From contig NZ_JAJUWU010000003.1 of NCBI RefSeq assembly GCF_021390325.1, forward strand, positions 396,555-460,554: DNA of 64,000 nt, read 5' to 3'. Shown here piece after piece: positions 16,036-24,265 of the stretch. How positions within the stretch are numbered: the first letter of the stretch is position 1; every line of letters starts with the position of its first letter. The notes under the pieces were generated by a model that searched no databases, was not told the DNA's origin, and saw only the letters and a program-made list of their open reading frames with translations. The position numbers and the translations under genes are program-made. This stretch comes from Jiella avicenniae (GTDB lineage: Bacteria > Pseudomonadota > Alphaproteobacteria > Rhizobiales > Rhizobiaceae).

Positions 16036-18147
16036 TCAGGAGGTCCTGCGTTCACGAAGGGCGATGACCGCGGCGAGGACGACGCAGCCGAAGAGGATGG
16101 CCCGGAAGGCGTAGGGCAAGGTGGTGCCGGCCAGCAGCGTCTGCAGCGCCGTGAGCAGCAGCGCCCCGCCGAACATGCCGAGATAGTGTCCGCGGCCGCC
16201 GGTGATCAGCGCGCCGCCGACCACCACGACGGCGATCGAGGGCAGCAGATAGTCGTCGCCCATGCCGAGGCTGGCCTGGCCCGAAAAGCCGGTGAGGAGA
16301 ATGCCGACCAGCGCCGCGCAGAGCGCCGACAAGACGTAGACCGCGATGATCACCCTGCCCGTGCGGACGCCCGAAAGACGTGCCGCCTCCAGACTGTTGC
16401 CGATGGCGTAGACGCGGCGGCCGAAGCTGGTGCGTCCGAGCAGCACCGTCGCGCCGATCACGAAGGCGGCGAGGAAGACGAGCACCGGCGTCACGCCGCC
16501 GAGATAGCCGGTCATGAACCAGCGCAGGGCGGGCGAGGCGAAGCCGGAGGGCGTGCCGTTCGAATAGAGCAGCGCGGCCCCCTGAAGGATGCCGTTCATC
16601 GCGAGCGTCACGACGATCGGCGACAGGCCGAGCATCACCACCCCGATCCCGTTCGCCAGGCCGATCGCCGCCGCGACGGCGAAGACGAGCGGCAGCGCAT
16701 AGACGAGCGCCGGGTCGGAGCCGCGCACCAGGCCGGCGAGGAGGATGCCCGACAGGGCGATCGTCCAGGGCAGCGACAGGTCGAGGCCGCCGGTGAGGAT
16801 CACCGCCCCCTGCCCGAGTGCCAGGATCGCCAGGAACGTCGAGAGGACGAAGAGCGCGTTCCAGTAGCTGAAGTTGGTCAGCACGTTGCCGAGGACGAAC
16901 TGCGTCGCGACCAGCACCAGCGCGAGTGCGACATAGGCCGGCGCGGCGTAACGGATCGTCTCGGCGTTGCGCTCAAGGAAGCCCGGGACGGGCGTTGCGG
17001 CCCCCGCTTCTGCGCCGCGCCGGGCGGCGAAGGCGAGCCGGTGGTCGACCTTCGGGCGCTGGGTCACGAGGAGGCCGGCGCTGCGTGCCCTGAGGGCGGC
17101 GAGGCCTTCGCGGATCTGTTCGGCAAGGACGGAGTCCCGCGACAGCGAGGCGAAGAGCACGGCGAGAAGCAGGACGCCGCCTTCGGCCACGGTCGAGAAA
17201 TAGGCCGAGACGTTGAGGGCGAGGAGGATGTTGACGACGATCATCAGCGTGAAGGCGCCGAACACGCTGCCGACCGGGCCGCCCTTGCCGCCGCCGAGGC
17301 GCGTCCCGCCGATCACCACCGCCGCGAAGATCGACAGGAGCAGCGAATTGCCGACCAGCGGGTCGCCCGAACCGGTCTGCGCGCTGATGAAGACACCGGC
17401 CAGTCCGTAGAGTCCGCCGGCGATGACGTAGGTGGCGAAGCGCACCCAGGGCACCGAGATGCCGATCGCCGCCGCCGAGGCCGGATCGCTGCCCGATGCG
17501 TAGAGGGCGAGGCCGTAGCGCGTGCGTTTGAGCCAGGCCCAGAGCAGCAAGACGACGCCGAGGAGCAGGATCGGCGCCGGGAGGAGGTTCGGCACGGCAT
17601 CGCCCATGTAGAAGGCGCCGAGGCTCGGGGCGACGAAGCCGCCCGGCTGCTCGAGGACCAGCAGCGTGCCGCCCTGGACGATGAACATCGTCGACAGCGT
17701 CACGACGATCGGCTGCAGCCGCAGAAACGCGATGAAGAGGCCGTTGAACGCGCCGACGAGCATGCCGACGGCGATCCCGACGGCGGTCCATTCGACGACC
17801 GAGGCCTCCATGTCGGTCATGCTCATATTCGCGGCGAGAACCGCGTTGACGAGCGAGATCACCGCGCCGGCGGACAGATCGAAGCCGCCGGAGAGGATGA
17901 CCAGCGTCTGGCCGACCGCGGCCAGCGCCAGCGTCGTGCCGCCGCTGGCGAGAAAGGAGACGTCGAAATAGGTGATCGGACCGGGGCTGATCCAGTCGGT
18001 CACGAGGAATAAAAGCGCGAAGACGACGATCGCGACCAGCGTCGCCCGGCTGCGCGCGGCGCTGCGTCCGATCCCGGCGTACCACGCCGGGGCCGCGTTC
18101 GGTGCTCGCGTCGGGCGGTTTTCGGTGACGACGGCGGCCTGGTTCAA
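16036..18147 (-). CDS. Fused tandem ribose-type ABC permease (two permease domains in one chain)
   Basis: The 703-residue membrane protein contains two consecutive RbsC-type permease domains. The first (about residues 30-340) has VILSGGFDLSAGAVISL and RYGLALYASGSDPASAAAIGI; the second (about 395-700) has VILTGGLDLSLPW and RRVYAIGNSLEAARLSGV. A polar linker of about 55 residues joins them. Sugar ABC importers normally use two copies of one permease or two separate genes, so this is a natural fusion. The start is best placed at TTG 18147, which overlaps the ATPase stop and has a GGAGAT Shine-Dalgarno 6 nt upstream; no ATG lies nearby. Confidence 0.88.
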   Translation of the reverse strand: MNQAAVVTENRPTRAPNAAPAWYAGIGRSAARSRATLVAIVVFALLFLVTDWISPGPITYFDVSFLASGGTTLALAAVGQTLVILSGGFDLSAGAVISLVNAVLAANMSMTDMEASVVEWTAVGIAVGMLVGAFNGLFIAFLRLQPIVVTLSTMFIVQGGTLLVLEQPGGFVAPSLGAFYMGDAVPNLLPAPILLLGVVLLLWAWLKRTRYGLALYASGSDPASAAAIGISVPWVRFATYVIAGGLYGLAGVFISAQTGSGDPLVGNSLLLSIFAAVVIGGTRLGGGKGGPVGSVFGAFTLMIVVNILLALNVSAYFSTVAEGGVLLLAVLFASLSRDSVLAEQIREGLAALRARSAGLLVTQRPKVDHRLAFAARRGAEAGAATPVPGFLERNAETIRYAAPAYVALALVLVATQFVLGNVLTNFSYWNALFVLSTFLAILALGQGAVILTGGLDLSLPWTIALSGILLAGLVRGSDPALVYALPLVFAVAAAIGLANGIGVVMLGLSPIVVTLAMNGILQGAALLYSNGTPSGFASPALRWFMTGYLGGVTPVLVFLAAFVIGATVLLGRTSFGRRVYAIGNSLEAARLSGVRTGRVIIAVYVLSALCAALVGILLTGFSGQASLGMGDDYLLPSIAVVVVGGALITGGRGHYLGMFGGALLLTALQTLLAGTTLPYAFRAILFGCVVLAAVIALRERRTS

Positions 18148-19697
18148 TGGACCATCTCCGGCCTTGACGCGACGACCGGATCGGCGCCGCCGAGCGCCGC
18201 CGCCATCACCGCAATTTCGCTGATCGCGTCTCGTTCGAGCCGGGCGACGATCTCGCCTTCGTAGAGCACCGAGACGCGGTCCGAGAGATGGACCAGCTCC
18301 GGCACCTCGGTGGAGTGGAACAGCACCGCTCCGCCGGCATCGGCGAAATCGCGCATCAGCTGGTAGAGCTGATGCTTGGTCCCGACGTCGATGCCGCGCG
18401 TCGGGTCGAAGAGCAGGAGGATCCGGCTCTCGGCCAGGATCCACTTGGCGATGGCGATCTTCTGCTGGTTGCCGCCCGAAAACGAGCCGGCCGGCATGTA
18501 GATCGCCCGATCGTCCACCTCGACGGCGCGAAACGCGGCGAGCGTTGCCGCGCGCTCCGCCTCCCGATCGAGCAGTCCGTGCCGCGAAAACCTGGCGATG
18601 GTCGGCAGCGTCGCGTTCTTGCTGCCGTCGAGCTTCAGGAACAGGCCCTCGCTTTTGCGGTCTTCCGGCAGGAGGCCGATCCGCAGCGAGGGATGGAGGG
18701 CATCGGCCGGCGAGGACAGCCGCACCGCGCGCCCGTCGACCCGCAACTCGCCGTCGAGGATCGGCGTCGCGCCGAAGCAGGCGCGGAACAAAGCGACCTG
18801 CCCCATTCCCTGGAGCCCGGCGACGCCGTGGATCTCGCCGGGCCGGAGGTCGAGGTCGATGCCGCGCAGCTTGGCGCCGGCCGAAACGCCTCTCAGTTCG
18901 AGCATGGGATCGGGCACCGGCGCGCCGGACGGCGCGGGCCTGGGTGGAAATGTCTTCGAGATCGAACGGCCGATGATTTTTTCCACCACCGCCGCGTCGG
19001 TGATGTCGTCGACGTCGCAGCTGACGATGTGGCGGCCGTTGCGCAGGATCGTCAGCCGGTCGCAGAACTCGCGCACCTCCGGCATCCGATGCGAGATGAA
19101 CAGGATGGTGACGCCCCGGCGTCTGGCGTCGGCGACGATCCGCCCCAGCCATGCGACGTCGCCGCCGGCGAGCGCCGAGGTCGGCTCGTCGAGGAGGAGG
19201 ATCCGCGGCTCGCGGAAGAGCGCCCGGGCGATCTCGATCTTCTGGCGCTCGGCGAGATCGAGCGAGGCGGCGAGCGCCTGCGGATCGATCGACACGCCGA
19301 GCCTGTCGAAATGCTCGGCGACCGCCCGTCCCGCCGCCCGCTTGCGCATCGTCCCGGCAAGGCCGACCGGCGCATAGGGCATGATCATGTTTTCCAGGAC
19401 CGTCAGATCCGGAACCAGGGTCAGCTCCTGAAAGGCGGTCTGGATGCCGGCCCGGTGGGCGTCGCGCGGCCTGCGCAGGCGCATCGGACGGCCGTCGACA
19501 TGGATCGTCCCGGCATCCGGCTCGATCAGTCCCGACAACAGCTTCATCGTCGTCGACTTGCCGGCGCCGTTCTCGCCGAGCAGCGCATGGACGGTGCCGG
19601 GAGCGACCGTGAAGGATACGTCGTCGAGCGCCCTGGTGGCGCCGAACGCCTTCGACAGACCCTCGATCGCGATCGCCGCTGGCCGATCGTCGGACAT
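18144..19697 (-). CDS. Ribose-type ABC transporter ATP-binding protein (RbsA/MglA family, two nucleotide-binding domains)
   Basis: The 517-residue protein has two nucleotide-binding domains. The first has a Walker A GENGAGKST and Walker B LLLDEPTSAL. The second has the usual degenerate Walker A (GLQGMGQ), an intact signature FSGGNQQK, and an altered Walker B, LLLFDPTRGIDVG, where the normal D-E pair reads F-D. The second site is therefore probably poorly catalytic. The stop overlaps the fused permease start. It energises uptake of the sugar bound by the periplasmic protein encoded 77 bp upstream. Confidence 0.92.
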   Translation of the reverse strand: MSDDRPAAIAIEGLSKAFGATRALDDVSFTVAPGTVHALLGENGAGKSTTMKLLSGLIEPDAGTIHVDGRPMRLRRPRDAHRAGIQTAFQELTLVPDLTVLENMIMPYAPVGLAGTMRKRAAGRAVAEHFDRLGVSIDPQALAASLDLAERQKIEIARALFREPRILLLDEPTSALAGGDVAWLGRIVADARRRGVTILFISHRMPEVREFCDRLTILRNGRHIVSCDVDDITDAAVVEKIIGRSISKTFPPRPAPSGAPVPDPMLELRGVSAGAKLRGIDLDLRPGEIHGVAGLQGMGQVALFRACFGATPILDGELRVDGRAVRLSSPADALHPSLRIGLLPEDRKSEGLFLKLDGSKNATLPTIARFSRHGLLDREAERAATLAAFRAVEVDDRAIYMPAGSFSGGNQQKIAIAKWILAESRILLLFDPTRGIDVGTKHQLYQLMRDFADAGGAVLFHSTEVPELVHLSDRVSVLYEGEIVARLERDAISEIAVMAAALGGADPVVASRPEMVH

Positions 19698-19774
19698 GCT
19701 CAACCCTCGTCGTCTGAATGAGATGCGCCTAGCGTGGCGCCGCCGGCGGCTCGATCGTGCCGGCGGCGGCCCGC

Positions 19775-20890
19775 TCAGGTCTCGGGCTGGCCGACCAGCG
19801 CCGCGTTCAGGCCGAGCTGCGGCAACTGATCGGAGAAGATCGAGCCGAACCAGCCGGGATTGGCGACGATCGACGGCTTGAAGGTGTTGCACCCGCTCTT
19901 CATCTCTTCCCAGCTGCCGGTCTCGCAGAGCTGGATCGTCTCGTTGGTGACGAGCGGCAGCGGCAGGGTCGTGTGATGCGGCACGTCCTTGCCCTCGATC
20001 ATGTCGACCGCGAGCTTCAGCGCGAGCGCCCCCGAATAGGGCGGCGAAGCGTAGGAGATGCGCGGTGCGCCGAGCGGCGCATAGGGGCTGCTCGCGCCCT
20101 CGACCTCGGTCCCCTTCGCCAGCGCCTGGATGCGGCCGCCATTGGAGCCCTCGCCGGCGCAGGGGAGCAGCTCGTCGTCGGTCTTGCCCGCTTCCAGCTG
20201 CATGGCATTGGCGGTGTAACAGCCGACCTGCATCCACAAGCCGTCGATGTCGTCCCACTTGCGCGTTGCAAGAAGCTTCGACAATTCGGTGCGGGCCACC
20301 GCCTGGCTCCACATGCCGACCGCCTCGCCGACGATCTTGATGTCGGGATGCTTGGCGAAGACCTCCTTCGCCGCCTTGGTCCGGGCGATGTCGACCGAGG
20401 TCCCCGGAACGCCGGTCACCAGGACGACGTCGCCCTTGCCGCCGAGCTTGTCGGCCAGCCATTCGGCCGTCTTGCGACCCGCCTCCTCCTGGTCGATCGT
20501 GACGTTGTAGGCGCAGGGCTCGGTGATCTCCGCGTCGTAGGCGACGACCTTCACGCCCTTCGAACAGGCATTCTTGACCACCTGGTTCAGGGCCGTCGGC
20601 GAAATCGGGTAGACCACGATCGCCTCCGCCCCGGCCTGCACCATTGCGTTGATCTGCTGGATCTGGCGCTGGGCGTTGGGGCCGGCGACCTGCACCTGCA
20701 GATCCACCTTGTCCGCATAGTCCTTCGAGGCGGCGAGCGCCTTGACCATGTTGGCCGCCTCGGCCTGCCAGTCATTGCCGATGTAGCTCATCGACAGAAA
20801 CACCTTGTGTTTTTCGACAGCCTCTCCGCTGGCCGCAAAAGCACAGGTCAGTCCGGCGGCGAGCGCCAGCGACTTCACGATCGTCGTCAT
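19775..20890 (-). CDS. Ribose-type ABC transporter periplasmic sugar-binding protein
   Basis: The 371-residue protein has a Sec signal peptide (MTTIVKSLALAAGLTCAFAASGEA) and a two-lobe periplasmic binding fold of the RbsB/Peripla_BP_4 type: MVQAGAEAIVVYPISPTALNQVV, VVAYDAEI and VVLVTGVPGTSVDIARTKA. The start ATG at 20890 has a GAGGATC Shine-Dalgarno; the frame is open further upstream but would cross the operator palindrome. It is the first gene of the roughly 11-kb leftward operon and binds the sugar or sugar acid fed to the downstream enzymes. Confidence 0.93.
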   Translation of the reverse strand: MTTIVKSLALAAGLTCAFAASGEAVEKHKVFLSMSYIGNDWQAEAANMVKALAASKDYADKVDLQVQVAGPNAQRQIQQINAMVQAGAEAIVVYPISPTALNQVVKNACSKGVKVVAYDAEITEPCAYNVTIDQEEAGRKTAEWLADKLGGKGDVVLVTGVPGTSVDIARTKAAKEVFAKHPDIKIVGEAVGMWSQAVARTELSKLLATRKWDDIDGLWMQVGCYTANAMQLEAGKTDDELLPCAGEGSNGGRIQALAKGTEVEGASSPYAPLGAPRISYASPPYSGALALKLAVDMIEGKDVPHHTTLPLPLVTNETIQLCETGSWEEMKSGCNTFKPSIVANPGWFGSIFSDQLPQLGLNAALVGQPET

Positions 20891-20962
20891 GTGGATCCTC
20901 CCGAAACCGTTCTTCGCCGAGCGGCCTCCCAGCCATGTGCCGACGAATGCGATGCAGCCTGT

Positions 20963-20984
20963 TTGATTTTTGATCAAAAATCAA
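20963..20984. promoter_or_regulatory. 22-bp perfect palindrome, candidate operator of the divergent GntR regulator
   Basis: Arms of 11 bp (TTGATTTTTGA and TCAAAAATCAA) meet with no spacer, giving a perfectly symmetric AT-rich site. It lies between the sugar operon (start 20890) and the divergent GntR gene (start 21057). The TTGAT...ATCAA ends resemble GntR/FadR-type operators. It is by far the most AT-rich short stretch in the surrounding 1 kb. Confidence 0.7.
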
Positions 20985-21056
20985 GGCCTGTTCACCTCGA
21001 TCCGGAATCCCGCTATGACAGGTGGAAATTGCGGCCTGCGGAGCGTGAAGAGCGGA

Positions 21057-21719
21057 ATGTCGAAAATCGCGGACAAAGTCGTGCCGTTGCGTCGGGAAAC
21101 GCTGCAGACGGGCGTCTATGCACGCTTGTGCGACCTCATCCTTCAGGGCGGCATCGCGCCGGGCGAATCGATCACCGTCGCCAGTCTCGCCAAGGCCTTC
21201 GGCGTCAGCCCGATGCCGGTCCGCGAGGCGCTGACGCGGCTGACGGCCGCAGGCGCCCTCACCGTCGTTTCAGGCCGGACGATCGGCGTTCCGAAACTGA
21301 CGCGAGAGCGGCTGAACGACCTGCGCCGGGTGCGGATCGAGATCGAGATGATCGCCGCGGAATGGGCGGCCGCCAACACCACCGCCGCATTCACGGCCGA
21401 CCTCGAGCGGCTCTACGGCCGTCTGGTCGAGAGCGAGGCGGCCGACGACGCCAAGATGTATCTCGAAGCGAACTACGAGTTTCACTTCGCCGTCTACCGG
21501 CAATCCGGCTCGCCGACCCTGCTTTCGATCATCGAGAGCCTGTGGCTGCAGGTGAGCCCGTACTTCCACCTCCTGCGCGAATCGGGCAACTTCAGGATCT
21601 CCAACGACCACCATGCCCGGATCTTCCGGGCGATGGTCGATCGGGACGGCGCATCGGCCCGGGCGGCGATCGCGAGCGACCTCGACGACGCCTATGCGGT
21701 CCTGGTGAGACTGGTCTAG
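21057..21719 (+). CDS. GntR-family transcriptional regulator (FCD type), divergent from the sugar operon
   Basis: The 220-residue protein has an N-terminal winged helix (about residues 15-80: IAPGESITVASLAKAFGVSPMPVREALTRL) and an FCD effector domain (about 90-210) with NYEFHFAVYRQSGSP and NDHHARIFRAM carrying likely metal-binding histidines. I chose the ATG at 21057, with an AGAGCGGA Shine-Dalgarno, over ATG 21015 and a TTG inside the palindrome. It probably represses the operon at 9270-20890 through the 22-bp palindrome and is relieved by a pathway intermediate. Confidence 0.87.
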   Translation: MSKIADKVVPLRRETLQTGVYARLCDLILQGGIAPGESITVASLAKAFGVSPMPVREALTRLTAAGALTVVSGRTIGVPKLTRERLNDLRRVRIEIEMIAAEWAAANTTAAFTADLERLYGRLVESEAADDAKMYLEANYEFHFAVYRQSGSPTLLSIIESLWLQVSPYFHLLRESGNFRISNDHHARIFRAMVDRDGASARAAIASDLDDAYAVLVRLV

Positions 21720-21869
21720 GCGCTCGCCCCACCCCGCCTCGACGGGTGGCGATGACGGCTAGGGCAATCGGCGGCAGGACCGGCCCGCCATTTCGATGGT
21801 GGTCCGGGAATTGCATCGACGGCGGCGTACCGACAGGATCGACGAACGAGAAACCCGAGGAAATCCGCG

Positions 21870-23501
21870 ATGCCCCAATCCCGAGCCGCCGTAGCGCCGC
21901 TGTTGACGGTGGACGCGCTGACCGTCTCGCTCCCCGGCGGGATGGATCGCGATTTTGCCGTCGAGGCAGTCACCTTCGAACTCGCGGCCGGTGAAACCTT
22001 GTGCATCGTCGGGGAATCCGGCTCCGGCAAATCCGTCACCGCCAATGCCATCATGGGCCTCCTGCCCGATGCGCTCGAGATCAAGGCCGGCCGGATCGTC
22101 CTGCGCGGCGAGGATCTTCTCGGCGCCTCGCCCTCCGAGTTGCGGGACATGCGCGGGCGGATCGTCTCGATCGTCTTTCAGGACCCGCTGTCGGCCCTCA
22201 ACCCGCTGATGACCATCGGCGACCAGATCGCCGAGGTCATCGACGCCCATCGCGGCCACGAGAGCATCGACAAGCGAGCCCGCGTCGTCGAGCTTCTCGA
22301 CGAGGTCGGCCTGCCCGATCCCGAGGTCATCAAGGGGCAGTATCCGTTTCGGCTGTCGGGCGGACAGCGCCAGCGCGTGATGATCGCCATGGCGCTGGCG
22401 CTGGAGCCCGCCGTCTTGATCGCCGACGAGCCGACGACCGCCCTCGACGTGACCACCCAGGCGCAGATCCTCGAACTGATCCGGACGATCCAGGCGCGCA
22501 AGGACATGGGCGTCATGTTCATCACCCATGATTTCGGCGTCGTCGCCGAGATTGCCGACCGGGTGATCGTCATGGAGCGCGGCCGCATCGTCGAGGAAGG
22601 CCGGGCGGCCGACGTCCTCGGCGCACCGGGCCACCCCTACACCCAGCGCCTCATCGCCGCCGTTCCGCGGATGAGTGAAGCCCATGCGGCGGGAGCGAGC
22701 GAGGCGCCTGTCGTGCTCGCGGCAAGCGGGCTGAAGAAGACCTTCAGCCTCCCCGGCGCCTTCTTCAAGCCGCCGCGCGTCGTCAAGGCCGTCGACGACG
22801 TCGGCCTCGTGGTGCGCAAGGGGCAGACGGTCGGCATCGTCGGCGAATCCGGCTCCGGCAAATCGACGCTCGGCCGCATGCTGATGAAGATCCTCGATGC
22901 GGACGAGGGCTCGATCACCTTCGACGGCCAGGAGGTCGCGCGCATGCCGGAATCCGAGTTCCGCCGTCGCCGGCCGCTGATCCAGATGATCTTCCAGGAT
23001 CCGTTCGCCTCCCTCAATCCGCGCCAGACCGTCGGGCGCATCCTCACCGCGGGTCCGATGGCCCATGGCGTCTCCTCCGGCGAGGCGAAGATGAAGGCGC
23101 ACCGGCTGTTGTCGCGGGTCGGGCTCGATCCCTCCGCCTTCGAGCGCTACCCGCACGAGTTTTCCGGCGGCCAGCGCCAGCGCGTCGGCATCGCCCGCGC
23201 GCTGATGTTCGACCCACAGCTGATCATCGCCGACGAGGCCGTCTCGGCCCTCGACGTCTCGGTGCAGGCCCAGATTCTCGACCTTCTGGCCGAGATCCAG
23301 GACGAGATGAAGCTCGCGATGATCTTCATCACCCATGATCTGCGCATCGCCAGCCGCATCTGCGACGAGGTCGTCGTCATGCAGCATGGCCGCATGGTCG
23401 AGGCCGGCCCACCGGCACAGGTGTTCAGGGCGCCGCGCGAGGACTACACGCGCACGCTCGTCGCGGCCATTCCGGGCGGACGCTGGGAAACAGCCGCCTG
23501 A
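21870..23501 (+). CDS. Fused peptide-type ABC transporter ATPase (DppD-DppF-like, two nucleotide-binding domains)
   Basis: The 543-residue protein contains two complete oligopeptide-type ATPase domains. The first has GESGSGKS, LSGGQRQRV and LIADEPTTALD; the second has GESGSGKST, FSGGQRQRV and IADEAVSALD. The LNP-type motifs that mark Dpp/Opp ATPases (PLSALNPL and PFASLNPR) are present in both. It is a naturally fused pair serving the binding protein and permeases encoded at 26330-29963. The start ATG at 21870 has a GAGGAAA Shine-Dalgarno. A MarR gene, an SDR and an oxidase are interposed, all on the same strand. Confidence 0.92.
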   Translation: MPQSRAAVAPLLTVDALTVSLPGGMDRDFAVEAVTFELAAGETLCIVGESGSGKSVTANAIMGLLPDALEIKAGRIVLRGEDLLGASPSELRDMRGRIVSIVFQDPLSALNPLMTIGDQIAEVIDAHRGHESIDKRARVVELLDEVGLPDPEVIKGQYPFRLSGGQRQRVMIAMALALEPAVLIADEPTTALDVTTQAQILELIRTIQARKDMGVMFITHDFGVVAEIADRVIVMERGRIVEEGRAADVLGAPGHPYTQRLIAAVPRMSEAHAAGASEAPVVLAASGLKKTFSLPGAFFKPPRVVKAVDDVGLVVRKGQTVGIVGESGSGKSTLGRMLMKILDADEGSITFDGQEVARMPESEFRRRRPLIQMIFQDPFASLNPRQTVGRILTAGPMAHGVSSGEAKMKAHRLLSRVGLDPSAFERYPHEFSGGQRQRVGIARALMFDPQLIIADEAVSALDVSVQAQILDLLAEIQDEMKLAMIFITHDLRIASRICDEVVVMQHGRMVEAGPPAQVFRAPREDYTRTLVAAIPGGRWETAA

Positions 23502-23646
23502 CCGACGTCGAATGATGCCACCGCCGGGACGAGAGCCGGCGACCACGCGAGAGCAGGCATCCGATGGACAGTCGGTGCAACGGGACGCTTCGCGCTGCAC
23601 AATGGATGAGCAGTTCTTCTGCCGCCGAAATTCGCGGCAAAATTGA

Positions 23647-23675
23647 TTGACACTATCCACCATATTTTCGATAGT
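23647..23675 (+). promoter_or_regulatory. Promoter with overlapping inverted repeat upstream of the MarR gene
   Basis: A consensus -35 (TTGACA, 23647-23652) is followed after 17 nt by GATAGT (23670-23675), a 4-of-6 match to the -10 consensus. The hexamer ACTATC (23652-23657) is the exact inverse of GATAGT, so an inverted repeat with a 12-bp centre spans the promoter. MarR proteins usually repress their own promoter through such sites. Confidence 0.5.
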
Positions 23676-23749
23676 CGGTCCCGCAAGCAATCTGCGGCGG
23701 GAAGATCGGCGAAGCGCCGGTTCCCACCCACGGCCTCTCGGAGCCGGGC

Positions 23750-24265
23750 ATGGCGGCTGACGGAAAACGCGTTTCGACGCCCGCGGTGACGCGCGTCGAG
23801 GACGTCGATCTCGGGGTTCTCGACGACACTCTGAGCTTCTTCATCCGCGCGCTCAATCTCGCCGTGACCCGCGATCTCGACGCGAGGTTGGAGGGCATGG
23901 AGGTCGCGCGCGGAACCGGCAAGATCACCGCGCTCTTCCTGATCGACCGTCACCCGGGCATTCGCCCTTCCGTCATCGCCGCGGCCGCGATGAAGGACCG
24001 TTCCGCCATGGCACGGATCCTCGACGACATGGAGAGGCACGGCCTGATCCGGCGCGAGCCCGATCCCGAGGACGGCCGCGTCCAGGCCCTTCATCTGACG
24101 GAGAAGGGAAAGAAGGCGTCGCAGGAGGTCCAGGCCATCGTCCGCCAGTCCCGCGACTTCTTCCACGACATCTCCGACGAGGAATACACCCAGGTGATCG
24201 ATCTCCTGCGGGGGCTCTACTGGCGCATCGTCAAGGCCCATCAGGCAAAGGGAACGAAGCTATGA
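23750..24265 (+). CDS. MarR-family transcriptional regulator
   Basis: The 171-residue protein has the MarR winged helix: LFLIDRHPGIRPSVIAAAAMKDRSAMARILDDMERHGLIRREPDPEDGRVQALHLTEKG, with the DPEDGR wing typical of the family. It overlaps the next gene (SDR) by 4 bp, so it is co-translated with the enzymes it probably regulates. Ligands of MarR proteins in such loci are often the substrate itself. Confidence 0.9.
   Translation: MAADGKRVSTPAVTRVEDVDLGVLDDTLSFFIRALNLAVTRDLDARLEGMEVARGTGKITALFLIDRHPGIRPSVIAAAAMKDRSAMARILDDMERHGLIRREPDPEDGRVQALHLTEKGKKASQEVQAIVRQSRDFFHDISDEEYTQVIDLLRGLYWRIVKAHQAKGTKL

Noticed and set aside
16033..18012. Plus-strand frame of 659 codons opposite the fused permease
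   Set aside because: It mirrors the permease codons and gives a charged low-complexity product. The minus-strand frame has clear permease motifs.
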